A stretch of 64,000 nucleotides of DNA, taken from assembly GCA_020425605.1 (NCBI GenBank), contig JAGQRH010000011.1:1-64000 (forward strand). Reading direction: 5' to 3'. The DNA comes from Planctomycetota bacterium (lineage in GTDB: Bacteria; Planctomycetota; UBA8742; UBA2392). The notes under the pieces are model-generated. The model ran no database searches. It was not told the DNA's origin and saw nothing but the letters and a program-made list of their open reading frames with translations. The translations under genes and the position numbers were made by a program. This document shows, in pieces, positions 49,601-58,224 of the stretch; within the stretch, counting starts at the first letter, position 1; each line of letters starts with the position of its first letter.

Positions 49601-50320
49601 CTAGACCGAGGCGGCCCTTTCGCCGTCCTGGGTAACCGCCGTGGCCGCGGCAACTCTAACGGTGGCAATGACCGTTCCGCCGCCTTTGACTTTGTCGCCG
49701 ACCTTGACCTTCCAGTCGACCTTGAAGTCGTTGTCAAAGTACAGCTCCGTGCGGCTGCCGAACTTGAGCATGCCGAAGCGCTCGCCGCGTTTGACGCTGT
49801 CGCCTTCCTTGATTGGACAGACGATGCGGCGGGCGATCAGTCCGGTGATCTGACGGATGTAGTACCTCGGACCCCAGCTGGTCTTGAAGCCCAGGTTCTG
49901 CGCCTCATTGAGCGTGCTGCACTCGGGGTCGCGTGCGTCGCGGTAATCGCCGTCCTGGTGGCGCGAATACTCCAGCGTGCCGTCCAGCGGCGCACGATTT
50001 ACATGCACGTCGAAGACACTCAGGAAGATGCCAATACCCTGGTGCTTACCTTCCAGGTACTCGCTCAGATCTTTCTCGCCGACGTCTGTAACCGTCCCGT
50101 CGGCCGGGCTGACCACCGTGAACTCGTCGCCTGTGAGCGGGCGATCCGGGTCACGAAAGAAGTTGAGGTTGAAGCCTGTCAGGAACAGTGGGATGATTCC
50201 CACCGCCCAAAGCGCGGGGTGGACATACCACGCCAAAGCCCAGACGCCGACCCAAAGTGCGCCGGGAATGGCGAATCCGAACAGGAACAGCTCACGCAAT
50301 CCGTATTTTGTGAATGGCAT
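49601..50320 (-). CDS. psd: Phosphatidylserine decarboxylase
   Basis: Psd is a pyruvoyl enzyme that converts phosphatidylserine to phosphatidylethanolamine at the membrane. The 239-residue short form has two N-terminal hydrophobic helices, then NFFRDPDRP, VVSPADGTVT, GIFLSVFDVHVNRAP and the self-cleavage site KFGSR, where the chain breaks at Gly-Ser to form the pyruvoyl group. It heads the minus-strand operon running to rpiB and is paired with pssA further down. Confidence 0.95.
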   Translation of the reverse strand: MPFTKYGLRELFLFGFAIPGALWVGVWALAWYVHPALWAVGIIPLFLTGFNLNFFRDPDRPLTGDEFTVVSPADGTVTDVGEKDLSEYLEGKHQGIGIFLSVFDVHVNRAPLDGTLEYSRHQDGDYRDARDPECSTLNEAQNLGFKTSWGPRYYIRQITGLIARRIVCPIKEGDSVKRGERFGMLKFGSRTELYFDNDFKVDWKVKVGDKVKGGGTVIATVRVAAATAVTQDGERAASV

Positions 50321-50363
50321 CGCCGAAGGTTAGCAGGATGCCCGGGCCAATCACAGACACGGG

Positions 50364-51026
50364 CTACTGCGCTTCTTCGGCCGGGGCATTGGCGGGCTGC
50401 GGCGTCTTAACCTCTCGCTGGCCGAGGATATACGCGAGATTGAAGATCACCTTCTTCTTCATCGCCTCGCGCTTCACATAGCCGAAGTCGCGGCTGTCGG
50501 CGTATGCGATTGCGTCGGTATCGGTGACCACAAGGTAGCTGCCCTCAGGAATCGTCGCATTGTCCTTGACCTGTACGTCCTTGCCCAGCGGGAACCCCAC
50601 TGGCAGGGGCAGACGCCCACCGACCTGCATGGTCGGGCCTGTGCGCGTGACTACTTCGCCTGGCAGACCAGCCACCCGGCCAATGAGCTGGCTGGGGACA
50701 CCGTCTTTCGGGTCCGGATGGTCATAAATGACGATGTCGCCAAGCTTGGGCTCACGCCACATGTTGAGGTTCAGCAGGATCACTGTATCGCCCGGCTGCA
50801 CCTCGGTGATGGGCGATTGCACCTTGTTGGAAAGCGGCCGGTATTCTCCGGGAACCGTGTAAACCCCGTAACTCATGAAGATGTAGACGGCCAGAAACAC
50901 CGTGCCCACGGCGAATGCGATTCGAACGCGCTTGAGCCAGCGCCGGAACTGCGTTACCTGAGCACGCTTGCGCTGCAGGGACGCATCGACAGGCTGTTCC
51001 TCAGGCGGTGTTTTGGGCTTATTCAT
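50364..51026 (-). CDS. Signal peptidase I-like protein lacking the catalytic lysine
   Basis: The 220-residue protein has one helix (about 34-54) and signal-peptidase-I boxes: SPITEVQPGD, KLGDIVIY, LIGRVAGLPGE and DSRDFGYV. Ser 71 aligns with the nucleophile by spacing to the GD of box B, but the M-x-P after it is lost. In active enzymes Lys (or His in the ER type) precedes the Arg of box D; here that place is Gly 116. It is therefore probably inactive or uses another base. It precedes the kinase gene divergently. Confidence 0.7.
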   Translation of the reverse strand: MNKPKTPPEEQPVDASLQRKRAQVTQFRRWLKRVRIAFAVGTVFLAVYIFMSYGVYTVPGEYRPLSNKVQSPITEVQPGDTVILLNLNMWREPKLGDIVIYDHPDPKDGVPSQLIGRVAGLPGEVVTRTGPTMQVGGRLPLPVGFPLGKDVQVKDNATIPEGSYLVVTDTDAIAYADSRDFGYVKREAMKKKVIFNLAYILGQREVKTPQPANAPAEEAQ

Positions 51027-51142
51027 GGGCTCACGCGGGGCTTGCAGTCGGCTGCTTGGTCTGCAATATTGCGACCCTGCACCCTGCCATTCTGTCCTTT
51101 TGCTAGTACCGCCTTCGGGCCGGGACTTCAAGGAGCGGGCCT

Positions 51143-52126
51143 TTGAGCCTCTTCAGAAAATCCGAGCGCCAGATCGACGCGCTGTCCACGATTCAGGACA
51201 CCAACACCTTCAAGCTGGTCAAGAAGCTGGCCGAGGGCGGCATGGGTGCCGTCTATGAGGCCATCCAGCTCGGCAGCGACGGCTTCGAGAAGCGTATGGC
51301 CATCAAGACCATTCTCGAAGACTTCTCTGCTAACGACGAATTCACCGAGATGTTCATTGGTGAGGCCAAGCTGGTGGCTGACTTGATCCATCAGCACATA
51401 GTGCAGATCTACCAACTGGGCAAGTCCGGCCGTAGCTACTACATGGCCATGGAGTACATCCACGGCGTGAACCTTGAGCAGTTCATCGACCGGCACCACC
51501 AGTACAAGAAGCGCATCCCGACCGAGCTGTGTGTCTACATCTGCAGCCGCGTCGCCCGCGCGCTCGAATATGCGCACAAGAAGCGCAATGCACAGGGCGA
51601 GCTGCTCGGCGTCGTGCACCGCGACGTCAGCCCCAAGAACATCATGATCGACACCGAGGGAGTGTGCAAACTCACCGACTTCGGCATCGCCAAGGCACGC
51701 AACCTCATGAAGGACAAAGAGGGCGACGTGTTGATGGGCAAGGTGCAGTACATGAGCCCGGAACAGGCTGCCTTTGAGCAGACCGACGGCCGCTCCGACA
51801 TCTTCAGCCTGGGCGTCGTGCTGTACGAGCTACTCGCCGGCCGCAATATCTTCGCTGACGACGACACGCTGGTTTGCATCGAAAACGTTCAGAAGAAGCC
51901 GATTCCGCCGATCAGCCACTACAACCCGAACGTGGATGACGACTTGCAGCGCGTGCTTGACCGCATGCTGGAGCGTGACAAGAGCAAGCGCTACCAGGAC
52001 GGCGGCGAAGCGGCAACCGACCTTGAGTTCTACATTTACAAAGGCGGCTACGGCCCGACCTTCAGCACGCTGTCAGAGTACCTGCTGCACCTCTTCCCCG
52101 AGTTCAAGCAATTCGTGGCGAAGTAG
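51143..52126 (+). CDS. Serine/threonine protein kinase (PknB-like, soluble)
   Basis: The 327-residue protein is a full Hanks-type kinase: glycine loop EGGMGAVYEA, Lys 55 in AIK, catalytic HRDVSPKN (Asp 161), DFG (Asp 179) and MSPEQ. The Arg before the catalytic Asp marks it as an RD kinase needing activation-loop phosphorylation. There is no membrane helix or sensor domain. The start codon is TTG, supported by AAGGAG upstream. It stands alone with its own terminator. Confidence 0.93.
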   Translation: MSLFRKSERQIDALSTIQDTNTFKLVKKLAEGGMGAVYEAIQLGSDGFEKRMAIKTILEDFSANDEFTEMFIGEAKLVADLIHQHIVQIYQLGKSGRSYYMAMEYIHGVNLEQFIDRHHQYKKRIPTELCVYICSRVARALEYAHKKRNAQGELLGVVHRDVSPKNIMIDTEGVCKLTDFGIAKARNLMKDKEGDVLMGKVQYMSPEQAAFEQTDGRSDIFSLGVVLYELLAGRNIFADDDTLVCIENVQKKPIPPISHYNPNVDDDLQRVLDRMLERDKSKRYQDGGEAATDLEFYIYKGGYGPTFSTLSEYLLHLFPEFKQFVAK

Positions 52127-52148
52127 GAGCGCAGACACCAATACAAGG

Positions 52149-52172
52149 CCCCCGGCGCAAGCCGGGGGTTTT
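52149..52172 (+). terminator. Intrinsic terminator after the kinase gene
   Basis: An 8-bp GC stem CCCCCGGC/GCCGGGGG with a GCAA tetraloop is followed directly by TTTT. It lies between convergent genes. Confidence 0.85.
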
Positions 52173-53077
52173 CACTTCGTGTGCCTCGCGACCCAGTCCC
52201 CGGTTGCGGTCAAGACGTCATCGTCCACGCGAAACGCCTTCTGGCGGGCATCGTTGAGGTCGTGGCCCATGTGTTCGATCAGGATGTAGTCCGCCAGCGC
52301 ACGCGACTCACACCAGTCTTGCCAGCGCTGAGGATTGTCCGGCCACAGGCGCGCATCACGCCCGCCCTGTACAACCAGCATAGGCACGCCCTTGGCAGTT
52401 GGGTCGGCATCGAGCGCGTGTGCCCAGTGCGCCGCCAGCCATTCGTAGCTTTCCCAGCCCTGGTACGGCGCGCCTTTGTAAGGCAGTGCGAATTCGACGT
52501 ACTCTTCCGGCAATAATCGTGCGCCTTCTTTGAAGAATGCTTCGAGGCGCTCGTAGTACTCGAGCGCCAGTTCTCCCTTCGCTTGCTGGGCGCCGCTCAG
52601 GCTCAGCAGGCGTCGGGCCCGCTCTTTGCCAAGCTCGAAAGTGTTCCCGAATGGTGCAGCGAGGCTGACAACGCCGGCCACTTGCTCGGTCTCGGCCAGC
52701 TTGGCGACCAGCATGGCGCCTTCGCTATGGCCGATCACGAACAGCGGCAGGGCTTGCGTGCGTTCGTCCTCGCGCAGCAACTTGAGGCCGGCACGCAGGT
52801 CATCCAGGCGCTGTGGAACGGTGTAATCCTGCGGCGAGTCAGCGGGCCTGTCGTGGCCGCGCTTGTCGAAGCGGAGTGTTCCGATACCGCGCTGGGCGAG
52901 TTCGCGGGCCACGCGCTTGTAGAGTGTGCTGCGAAATCCGACGGCGGGCATATTGCCGTCACGGTCATGAACACCGCTGCCCTGAACAATCAGCGCGGCG
53001 GCGCTTGCGCTCTCGGGCACGGCAAGCGTCGCACCAAGGGCCGGAGATGTGGGGAGTTTCAGCTCAATACCCTGCAT
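52172..53077 (-). CDS. Alpha/beta hydrolase (esterase/peptidase-like)
   Basis: A 301-residue alpha/beta hydrolase. The oxyanion region is VQGSGVHDRDG, the nucleophile elbow is IGHSEGA, and the acid and His lie in GGRDARLWP and HMGHDLN. The HSEGA elbow and the segment GTLRFDKRGHDRP resemble the dienelactone-hydrolase/prolyl oligopeptidase-like branch. No signal peptide, so cytosolic. It diverges from yidC, whose -35 abuts its start codon. Confidence 0.85.
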   Translation of the reverse strand: MQGIELKLPTSPALGATLAVPESASAAALIVQGSGVHDRDGNMPAVGFRSTLYKRVARELAQRGIGTLRFDKRGHDRPADSPQDYTVPQRLDDLRAGLKLLREDERTQALPLFVIGHSEGAMLVAKLAETEQVAGVVSLAAPFGNTFELGKERARRLLSLSGAQQAKGELALEYYERLEAFFKEGARLLPEEYVEFALPYKGAPYQGWESYEWLAAHWAHALDADPTAKGVPMLVVQGGRDARLWPDNPQRWQDWCESRALADYILIEHMGHDLNDARQKAFRVDDDVLTATGDWVARHTK

Positions 53078-53105
53078 TGACGGAGTTCCATTGACGGTCT
53101 ATACG
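53077..53105 (+). promoter_or_regulatory. Predicted sigma70-type promoter of yidC
   Basis: TTGACG (53077-53082), a 17-base spacer and TATACG (53100-53105), about 40 bases before the yidC ATG. It shares its -10 hexamer and spacing with the mdh promoter. Confidence 0.6.
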
Positions 53106-53146
53106 AGTTCCCCTTCCGGGGTTTATTTTCAGGGGCTGGAGAGTCG

Positions 53147-55210
53147 ATGCACCGCAAGGACATGATCCAGATGATCGCCGTGATCGCGGTCCTTGTGATC
53201 GGCTTTTTCGTCGTCCAGCAGTACATCATGCCGAGTCCGAAGCCCGCGCCGGTCAATAAGGCCCCTTCGAACCAGCCAGCCAACAAGCCTGCAACAAACC
53301 AGCCGGCCGGCAATCAGGCAGCGCCACCCAAAATCGAAGACACGACTCCTTCAACTGACGTTACTTCCAAACCCACCTCAAGCGATGAAGCCCACGGCTT
53401 CATTCCCATGAAACGTGAAAAGGCCACGCTGCACAAGCTGGCCAACAGCCGCCTCACGGCCGAGATTTCTGAGCGCGGCGCAGTGCTTGAGCGTCTGACG
53501 TACATCGACGCAGACGGCAACCCGGTCTACCTGCAGACTCCCAACAATCCGCAGGACGAGCCAAAGAAAACTCTGCCGCTTGAGTTGCTGCACCCGCTGG
53601 ATTCGGCACCTGACCTTTCGCCACTGGCACTCGTACTCGACAAGAATGACAACTGGCGCAATACGTCGCGCTGGGAGCTGGTGGCAGATGCCAAGCAGCC
53701 CGAGAAAGGCGAATCTCTGACCTTCCGCTTCCCGCCCAGCAAGGGCGTGGAGTTCGGCCAGGAGTCGGACGGCACAGTGATCTACAAGACGATCACTCTG
53801 CTGCCCGAAACATTCCGCTTTGACGTTTCGGTTCGTATCGAAAACCAGGGCAGCCAGCCGGTCGAGAAGGTAATCGGTCTGTGGGGCCCCGTCGGCATGA
53901 CCAATGACGCCGCCCGCAACAGCGCCATGCACTCGCGAATCGCCCTGTATGCCAGCACCGACAGCAAGCGTTTCGTCCAGTTCGAGGACTCACCCAGCAT
54001 GCGCGGGCTTGAGAAGGACGTGAAAAGCCTGCAGGAAGACCTCGAGGAAGAAGGGCGCGCCCGGCACGACTGGGTCGACGCTCGCGATCTCGACGACATC
54101 AGCAAGGAAGATCGCTTTCTCGTTGTGCACGGCATGCGTACCGACTACTTCCTGGCCTTCATCGCCGCGGACCCTGAGGCACGCGACCGGCGCTGGTCGG
54201 GCCAGATACTTCCACTGAAGGGTGACGATCACAACGCGGCCATGTCGCTGATCGCGCCCAAGAGTGAGATTGGCAAAGGAGAGAGCGCGGTCGTAAACAT
54301 GCGCTTCTACGCAGGGCCCCGCGACAAGGAACACCTGGGCGAAGCATGGAATGCAAACCCGCCAGCCGACGAAGAGATCAAGCTACAGTGGAATGAACTC
54401 GCGACCTCTGGATTCTGGGATGTCATCGCAACGCCCCTCATCTGGATTCTCGGGATGCTGGCCAGCCTTGTTGGCCCCGGCTTTGCGATCATTCTGCTGA
54501 CGCTGATGGTGCGATTCGGGCTCAGCCCGCTTTCGTACCGCGGCCAGAAGTCGATGGCGACTTACACGCAGAAGATGAAGGTCGTGAAACCGCGCCTCGA
54601 TGCAATCAAGGAGAAGTACGCCGGCCGCAAGGATCAGCAGTCACAGCTCAAGATGCTGACCGAGACCCGCGCAGTTATGAAAGAGCAGAATGTCGGAATG
54701 CTGCCGCTCGGTGGCTGCCTTCCGATGCTGATCCAGTTGCCGATTTTCATTGGGCTGTACCGCGCGTTTGGCAATGCGATCTTCCTGCGCCAGGCAAACT
54801 TCCTGTGGATTCACGACCTGAGCCTGCCGGACGCGTCGCTGCCGTTTTCGACCTATATCGGCGACGGCTGGCTGAGCTTCCTTGCCCATAACGGCTACCT
54901 GACGTTCAACATTCTGCCGATGCTTTGGATCATCCTGTCGGTCCTGCAGTTCAAGCTGCAGCCGAAATCAGATGACCCGCAGCAGGCCGCGATGCAGAAG
55001 AACATGGCGTTCATCTTTCCGCTGATGGGCTTGATGTTCTACGGCTACGCCTCCGGCTTCTCCTTCTACTTCATCATCTCGAGCCTGTACTCGATCACCG
55101 AGTCGAAGCTCGTCAAACGCGCGTTGATCAAGCAGGGCGTGATGCCGGACCCCAAGCTGAAGCCCAAGGTCGACGACGAAACCAAACCTGACTATCACGG
55201 CGCGTCCTAG
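53147..55210 (+). CDS. yidC: Membrane protein insertase YidC
   Basis: The 687-residue Oxa1/YidC insertase folds and inserts inner-membrane proteins. The N-terminal helix (about 8-28) precedes a Pro/Asn/Gln-rich linker, a large periplasmic beta domain (about 80-410), and the core region starting SGFWDVIATPLIWIL with MLPLGGCLPMLIQLPIFIGLYR and the last helices. The charged C-terminus fits ribosome contact. Length is somewhat above the E. coli protein. mnmE follows 21 bases downstream, a classic pair. Confidence 0.96.
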   Translation: MHRKDMIQMIAVIAVLVIGFFVVQQYIMPSPKPAPVNKAPSNQPANKPATNQPAGNQAAPPKIEDTTPSTDVTSKPTSSDEAHGFIPMKREKATLHKLANSRLTAEISERGAVLERLTYIDADGNPVYLQTPNNPQDEPKKTLPLELLHPLDSAPDLSPLALVLDKNDNWRNTSRWELVADAKQPEKGESLTFRFPPSKGVEFGQESDGTVIYKTITLLPETFRFDVSVRIENQGSQPVEKVIGLWGPVGMTNDAARNSAMHSRIALYASTDSKRFVQFEDSPSMRGLEKDVKSLQEDLEEEGRARHDWVDARDLDDISKEDRFLVVHGMRTDYFLAFIAADPEARDRRWSGQILPLKGDDHNAAMSLIAPKSEIGKGESAVVNMRFYAGPRDKEHLGEAWNANPPADEEIKLQWNELATSGFWDVIATPLIWILGMLASLVGPGFAIILLTLMVRFGLSPLSYRGQKSMATYTQKMKVVKPRLDAIKEKYAGRKDQQSQLKMLTETRAVMKEQNVGMLPLGGCLPMLIQLPIFIGLYRAFGNAIFLRQANFLWIHDLSLPDASLPFSTYIGDGWLSFLAHNGYLTFNILPMLWIILSVLQFKLQPKSDDPQQAAMQKNMAFIFPLMGLMFYGYASGFSFYFIISSLYSITESKLVKRALIKQGVMPDPKLKPKVDDETKPDYHGAS

Positions 55211-55231
55211 CGGCAAGCGGGGCCATCGCGC

Positions 55232-56551
55232 ATGCCCGACCCCGATACCATCTTCGCCCACGCTACGCCCGCGACGCCCTCGCCCGTTGCACTGATTCGC
55301 ATCAGCGGGGCGAGTTGCGCGGCCATCTGCAAAGTGCTCTGCGCCGCCGAGTTCAAGCGAGCGTCCGTGGATTGCCGGATTTCGCTGCCACTGGGTGAAG
55401 TCCCGGCGGCCGCCTGGCTGCTGCCGGGACCCGCAACGCTCACCGGCGATGACACGCTTGAGCTTCGCATTCCCGGCAATCTGGCCATCGTCCGTGAGCT
55501 GGAAGATCGTCTGCGTGCACTCGGCGCTCGCGACGCCGAGCCCGGAGAGTTTACGCGCCGCGCGCTGGATGCCGGCAAGCTGGACTTTTCCCGCGCCGAA
55601 GCCGTGTTGCAGCTCATCAATGCAACCGATGAAGTCTCCCGCCGACAGGCCGTGGTCGACCTGTCCGGTGAATCGGCCACTCGCATCGGCGCATTGGCAG
55701 AGCATCTGCGCAGCTTGAGCGCACGCTTCGAGATGTCGTTCGATTTCAGCGAGGAGGAACACGCCGAATCGTTGGAGCAGCGACTATACGCCGACCTGCG
55801 CGAGTTCGTGTCGGGCCTTCGTTCATTCGTCGGTGCGGACGATCCCGCACCACGCCTGCTCAGGCCCGTCATAGCCCTCTTCGGGCCACCGAACGCGGGC
55901 AAGAGCACGCTCTTCAACGTACTGCTGGGCACGCCACGCGCGCTTGTGAGCAGCACGCCGGGCACAACACGCGACCCGGTCGAGGCGGATTTATTGTTGG
56001 GAGATCACGTCGCACGAATCGCGGACCTTAGCGGCGTGGGTGGATCGGACATGGACGTCGGGCGCTTCGCCGAGGCGGCACGGGCGCGCGCAATGCAGGC
56101 CCACGTGCTGCTGCTGCTATGCCCTCCCGAAGGCAGCGAAGAAGTGATTGAAGAGTTCGAAGAACTGCAGCGGCGAGATGCAGGCGTACGCTCTCGCGCC
56201 ATGTGGGTCCGAACGAAGTCCGATCTGCCGTTAGAACAACGAGGCAACCCGGCCGGTCTTGAAGAAGTGTCTCTATCCGCGATCAGCGGGGCCGGCCTGG
56301 ACGACCTGCGATCGCGGCTGGGAACTCGCCTCGATCAGGCGGCCTCAGGCGGCGCTACCAGTCTCCTTCGTGTGCGATCGGCCGCCGCGCTGGTGCTGCT
56401 CGAGCAGGCAACAGCCGATCCTGACGCGCCCCACGAAGTCGTCGCCTCCGACGTACGCCGAGCTCTCACGGCGCTCGATGAAGCGCTGATGGCGGAAGCA
56501 CCGGGTGAAGTACTCGATCTGATCTTCAGTCGTTTCTGCATCGGCAAGTAG
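55232..56551 (+). CDS. mnmE: tRNA uridine-5-carboxymethylaminomethyl modification GTPase
   Basis: MnmE works with MnmG to modify wobble uridine in tRNAs. The 439 residues show the N-terminal [10 protein letters not shown], the [10 protein letters not shown] folate region, the P-loop [10 protein letters not shown], switch GTTRD and the C-terminal Cys of FCIGK. Some motifs are loose: the expected D-T-A-G is DLSG, and the usual N-K-x-D is TKSD. The folate-region HGG is RIPGN. It follows yidC at 21 bases. Function is well supported, though GTPase efficiency is open. Confidence 0.93.
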   Translation: MPDPDTIFAHATPATPSPVALIRISGASCAAICKVLCAAEFKRASVDCRISLPLGEVPAAAWLLPGPATLTGDDTLELRIPGNLAIVRELEDRLRALGARDAEPGEFTRRALDAGKLDFSRAEAVLQLINATDEVSRRQAVVDLSGESATRIGALAEHLRSLSARFEMSFDFSEEEHAESLEQRLYADLREFVSGLRSFVGADDPAPRLLRPVIALFGPPNAGKSTLFNVLLGTPRALVSSTPGTTRDPVEADLLLGDHVARIADLSGVGGSDMDVGRFAEAARARAMQAHVLLLLCPPEGSEEVIEEFEELQRRDAGVRSRAMWVRTKSDLPLEQRGNPAGLEEVSLSAISGAGLDDLRSRLGTRLDQAASGGATSLLRVRSAAALVLLEQATADPDAPHEVVASDVRRALTALDEALMAEAPGEVLDLIFSRFCIGK

Positions 56552-56556
56552 CGAGA

Positions 56557-56967
56557 CTAAGTCGGTTCACACGCAGCGAGTGCCCTTTCATGTGCATCTT
56601 CGGGCGCGCGGATGGGACGCATGTTGTCGGCGCGGCTGAGGAACGCGAGAGTGGTATGGCCCGTGGTTAAGGCAACGCCTTCGCGCATTACGGCGTACTC
56701 GAAGCGCAATCGGGTCTTGGTAACTTCGCGCAGCCAGGTGCGGACGGTTAGCTCGTCGTCGTATTTCGCGCTGCCGCGGTGCTTCATGTCGGACTCGGTC
56801 ACGGCCAGGACGTAGCCGCGCTGCTCCAATTCGGCGTAGCTGATGCCGGATGCGCGCATCATCTCGGTTCGCCCGATTTCGAAATAGACGAGGTAGTTGC
56901 TGTGGTACACCACGCCCATCTGGTCGGTTTCGGCGTAGCGAACACGGACAGTCACATCATGCGGCAT
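56557..56967 (-). CDS. YbgC-type acyl-CoA thioesterase (4HBT fold)
   Basis: A 136-residue hotdog-fold thioesterase. RYAETDQMGVVYHSNYLVYFE is the YbgC/FadM hallmark, with the acidic residue in the D-Q-M-G-V-V-Y motif. In proteobacteria YbgC adjoins tolQRA; here the exb genes lie 27 kb away. Substrate length is not evident. It is convergent with mnmE (5 bases) and downstream of the glutaredoxin gene on the same strand. Confidence 0.9.
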   Translation of the reverse strand: MPHDVTVRVRYAETDQMGVVYHSNYLVYFEIGRTEMMRASGISYAELEQRGYVLAVTESDMKHRGSAKYDDELTVRTWLREVTKTRLRFEYAVMREGVALTTGHTTLAFLSRADNMRPIRAPEDAHERALAACEPT

Positions 56968-56984
56968 GGCGCAGTTTTAGCGAT

Positions 56985-57284
56985 CTATAGCGCGGCCGCC
57001 AGTTCATCGGCAAAGAGTTTCGCATCGAGACCTCCGCGATGGTAGCCACGAACCCACGTCTTTCCATTCACGAGCATGAAGGGAACTCCGCGTTTCCCGG
57101 TCTCGCGCTCCAGCTTCTCAGCGGCCCCATCTACCTTGCTGATGTTCACCGTCTCATAGACCACGCTGCTTGCGTCCAGCAGCTTTTTCAGGCGCACGCA
57201 GTCGTAGCAGAAGGTCGACACGTACATTTCCAGCGTGGCACTTTGCAAGCGGTCTCGCAGTCCGTGAAACAGGTCTTCTGTCAT
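56985..57284 (-). CDS. Glutaredoxin
   Basis: A 99-residue glutaredoxin or mycoredoxin-like protein. The redox centre is STFCYDCVRLKK (Cys 26 and 29, the CYDC motif), with the cis-Pro in GVPFMLVNG. The N-terminus lacks a signal, so it is cytosolic. It lies 17 bases upstream of the thioesterase and diverges from nnrE. Confidence 0.9.
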   Translation of the reverse strand: MTEDLFHGLRDRLQSATLEMYVSTFCYDCVRLKKLLDASSVVYETVNISKVDGAAEKLERETGKRGVPFMLVNGKTWVRGYHRGGLDAKLFADELAAAL

Positions 57285-57354
57285 CGGCTTCTCATTGCCT
57301 ATGCATGCCTATCAGCGCGCTTGTCGGCGCGGTTGCCGCTTATAGGCTAGTTTA

Positions 57355-58164
57355 ATGGCCGTTGCAAAGACACTCACACGTGAACAGGTACGCGAACTGG
57401 ATCGCCGTGCGATCGAGGAGTTCGGCATCCCCTCCATGCTGCTGATGGAGAATGCCGCGCGCGCATGCGCAGACGAGGCTGAGCGCATCCTGCGCATCGA
57501 CGGCGTCGGCAAGGCCATGGCGCGCCTGCGCCAGCCGGGCAGCAAGGACGACATTCCGCGCACGATGGAAGAGTTGGAGCGCTGGAAAGACAAACTCCAC
57601 AAGGCCGAAACGCCACCAGTGATCCTGTGCGGGCCGGGCAACAACGGCGGCGACGGGCTGGCGATTGCGCGCACGTTGCACAACCGGGGCCACGCCGTGT
57701 GCGTGTACTACGTCGGCGATCCGGCAACGCTGGACGATGCATCAACCGACGTCAGCTTGAATGCGAAGCTGCTTCAGAAGCTTGGTGTCCGCATCCATGA
57801 GTTGCGCGAGAGAGCCCATCTGAAGGCTGCCTGGCACACGCTGAATGACGCGCCCCTGATCATTGACGCGCTGTTCGGGACCGGGCTGGACCGCGTGATT
57901 GAGGACCCCTACCGGGCAGTCATTGAGGCCGCAAATGATGCTGACACCCCTAAGCTGGCCGTAGACATACCCAGCGGGCTGGACGCGAACACCGGCGTGA
58001 TTCTCGGTGTCGCCGTGCGGGCCGAAAGCACGGTTACGTTCGTGGCCGAAAAGCCTGGCTTCAAAGAGGCCGCCGGGCCCACATTCTGTGGCCAAATCAC
58101 AGTCGCGGAGATCGGCATACCCCGCGAGTACATTGAGCAAGCGCTTGCAACTGCCCATGGCTAG
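57355..58164 (+). CDS. nnrE: NAD(P)HX epimerase (YjeF N-terminal type)
   Basis: The enzyme repairs damaged NADH/NADPH hydrates by epimerising them. The 269 residues contain LMENAARACADE, GPGNNGGDGLAIAR, IIDALFGTGLDR and DIPSGLDANTG. A polar stretch of about 35 residues between the first two motifs, with a Lys/Glu-rich helix, is longer than usual. The dehydratase domain is absent, so NnrD is expected elsewhere. No Shine-Dalgarno sequence is apparent before the ATG. Confidence 0.93.
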   Translation: MAVAKTLTREQVRELDRRAIEEFGIPSMLLMENAARACADEAERILRIDGVGKAMARLRQPGSKDDIPRTMEELERWKDKLHKAETPPVILCGPGNNGGDGLAIARTLHNRGHAVCVYYVGDPATLDDASTDVSLNAKLLQKLGVRIHELRERAHLKAAWHTLNDAPLIIDALFGTGLDRVIEDPYRAVIEAANDADTPKLAVDIPSGLDANTGVILGVAVRAESTVTFVAEKPGFKEAAGPTFCGQITVAEIGIPREYIEQALATAHG

Positions 58165-58178
58165 ACGGCAAAGCAAAA

Positions 58179-58198
58179 CCCCCGCGAAGTCGCGGGGG
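58179..58198 (-). terminator. Intrinsic terminator of the 255-residue gene
   Basis: An 8-bp stem CCCCCGCG/CGCGGGGG with a 4-base loop; on the minus strand it is followed by TTTT. It lies between convergent genes and may serve nnrE too. Confidence 0.8.
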
Positions 58199-58224
58199 TC
58201 TGGCAGCAAGTCGGTCGATCCAGC

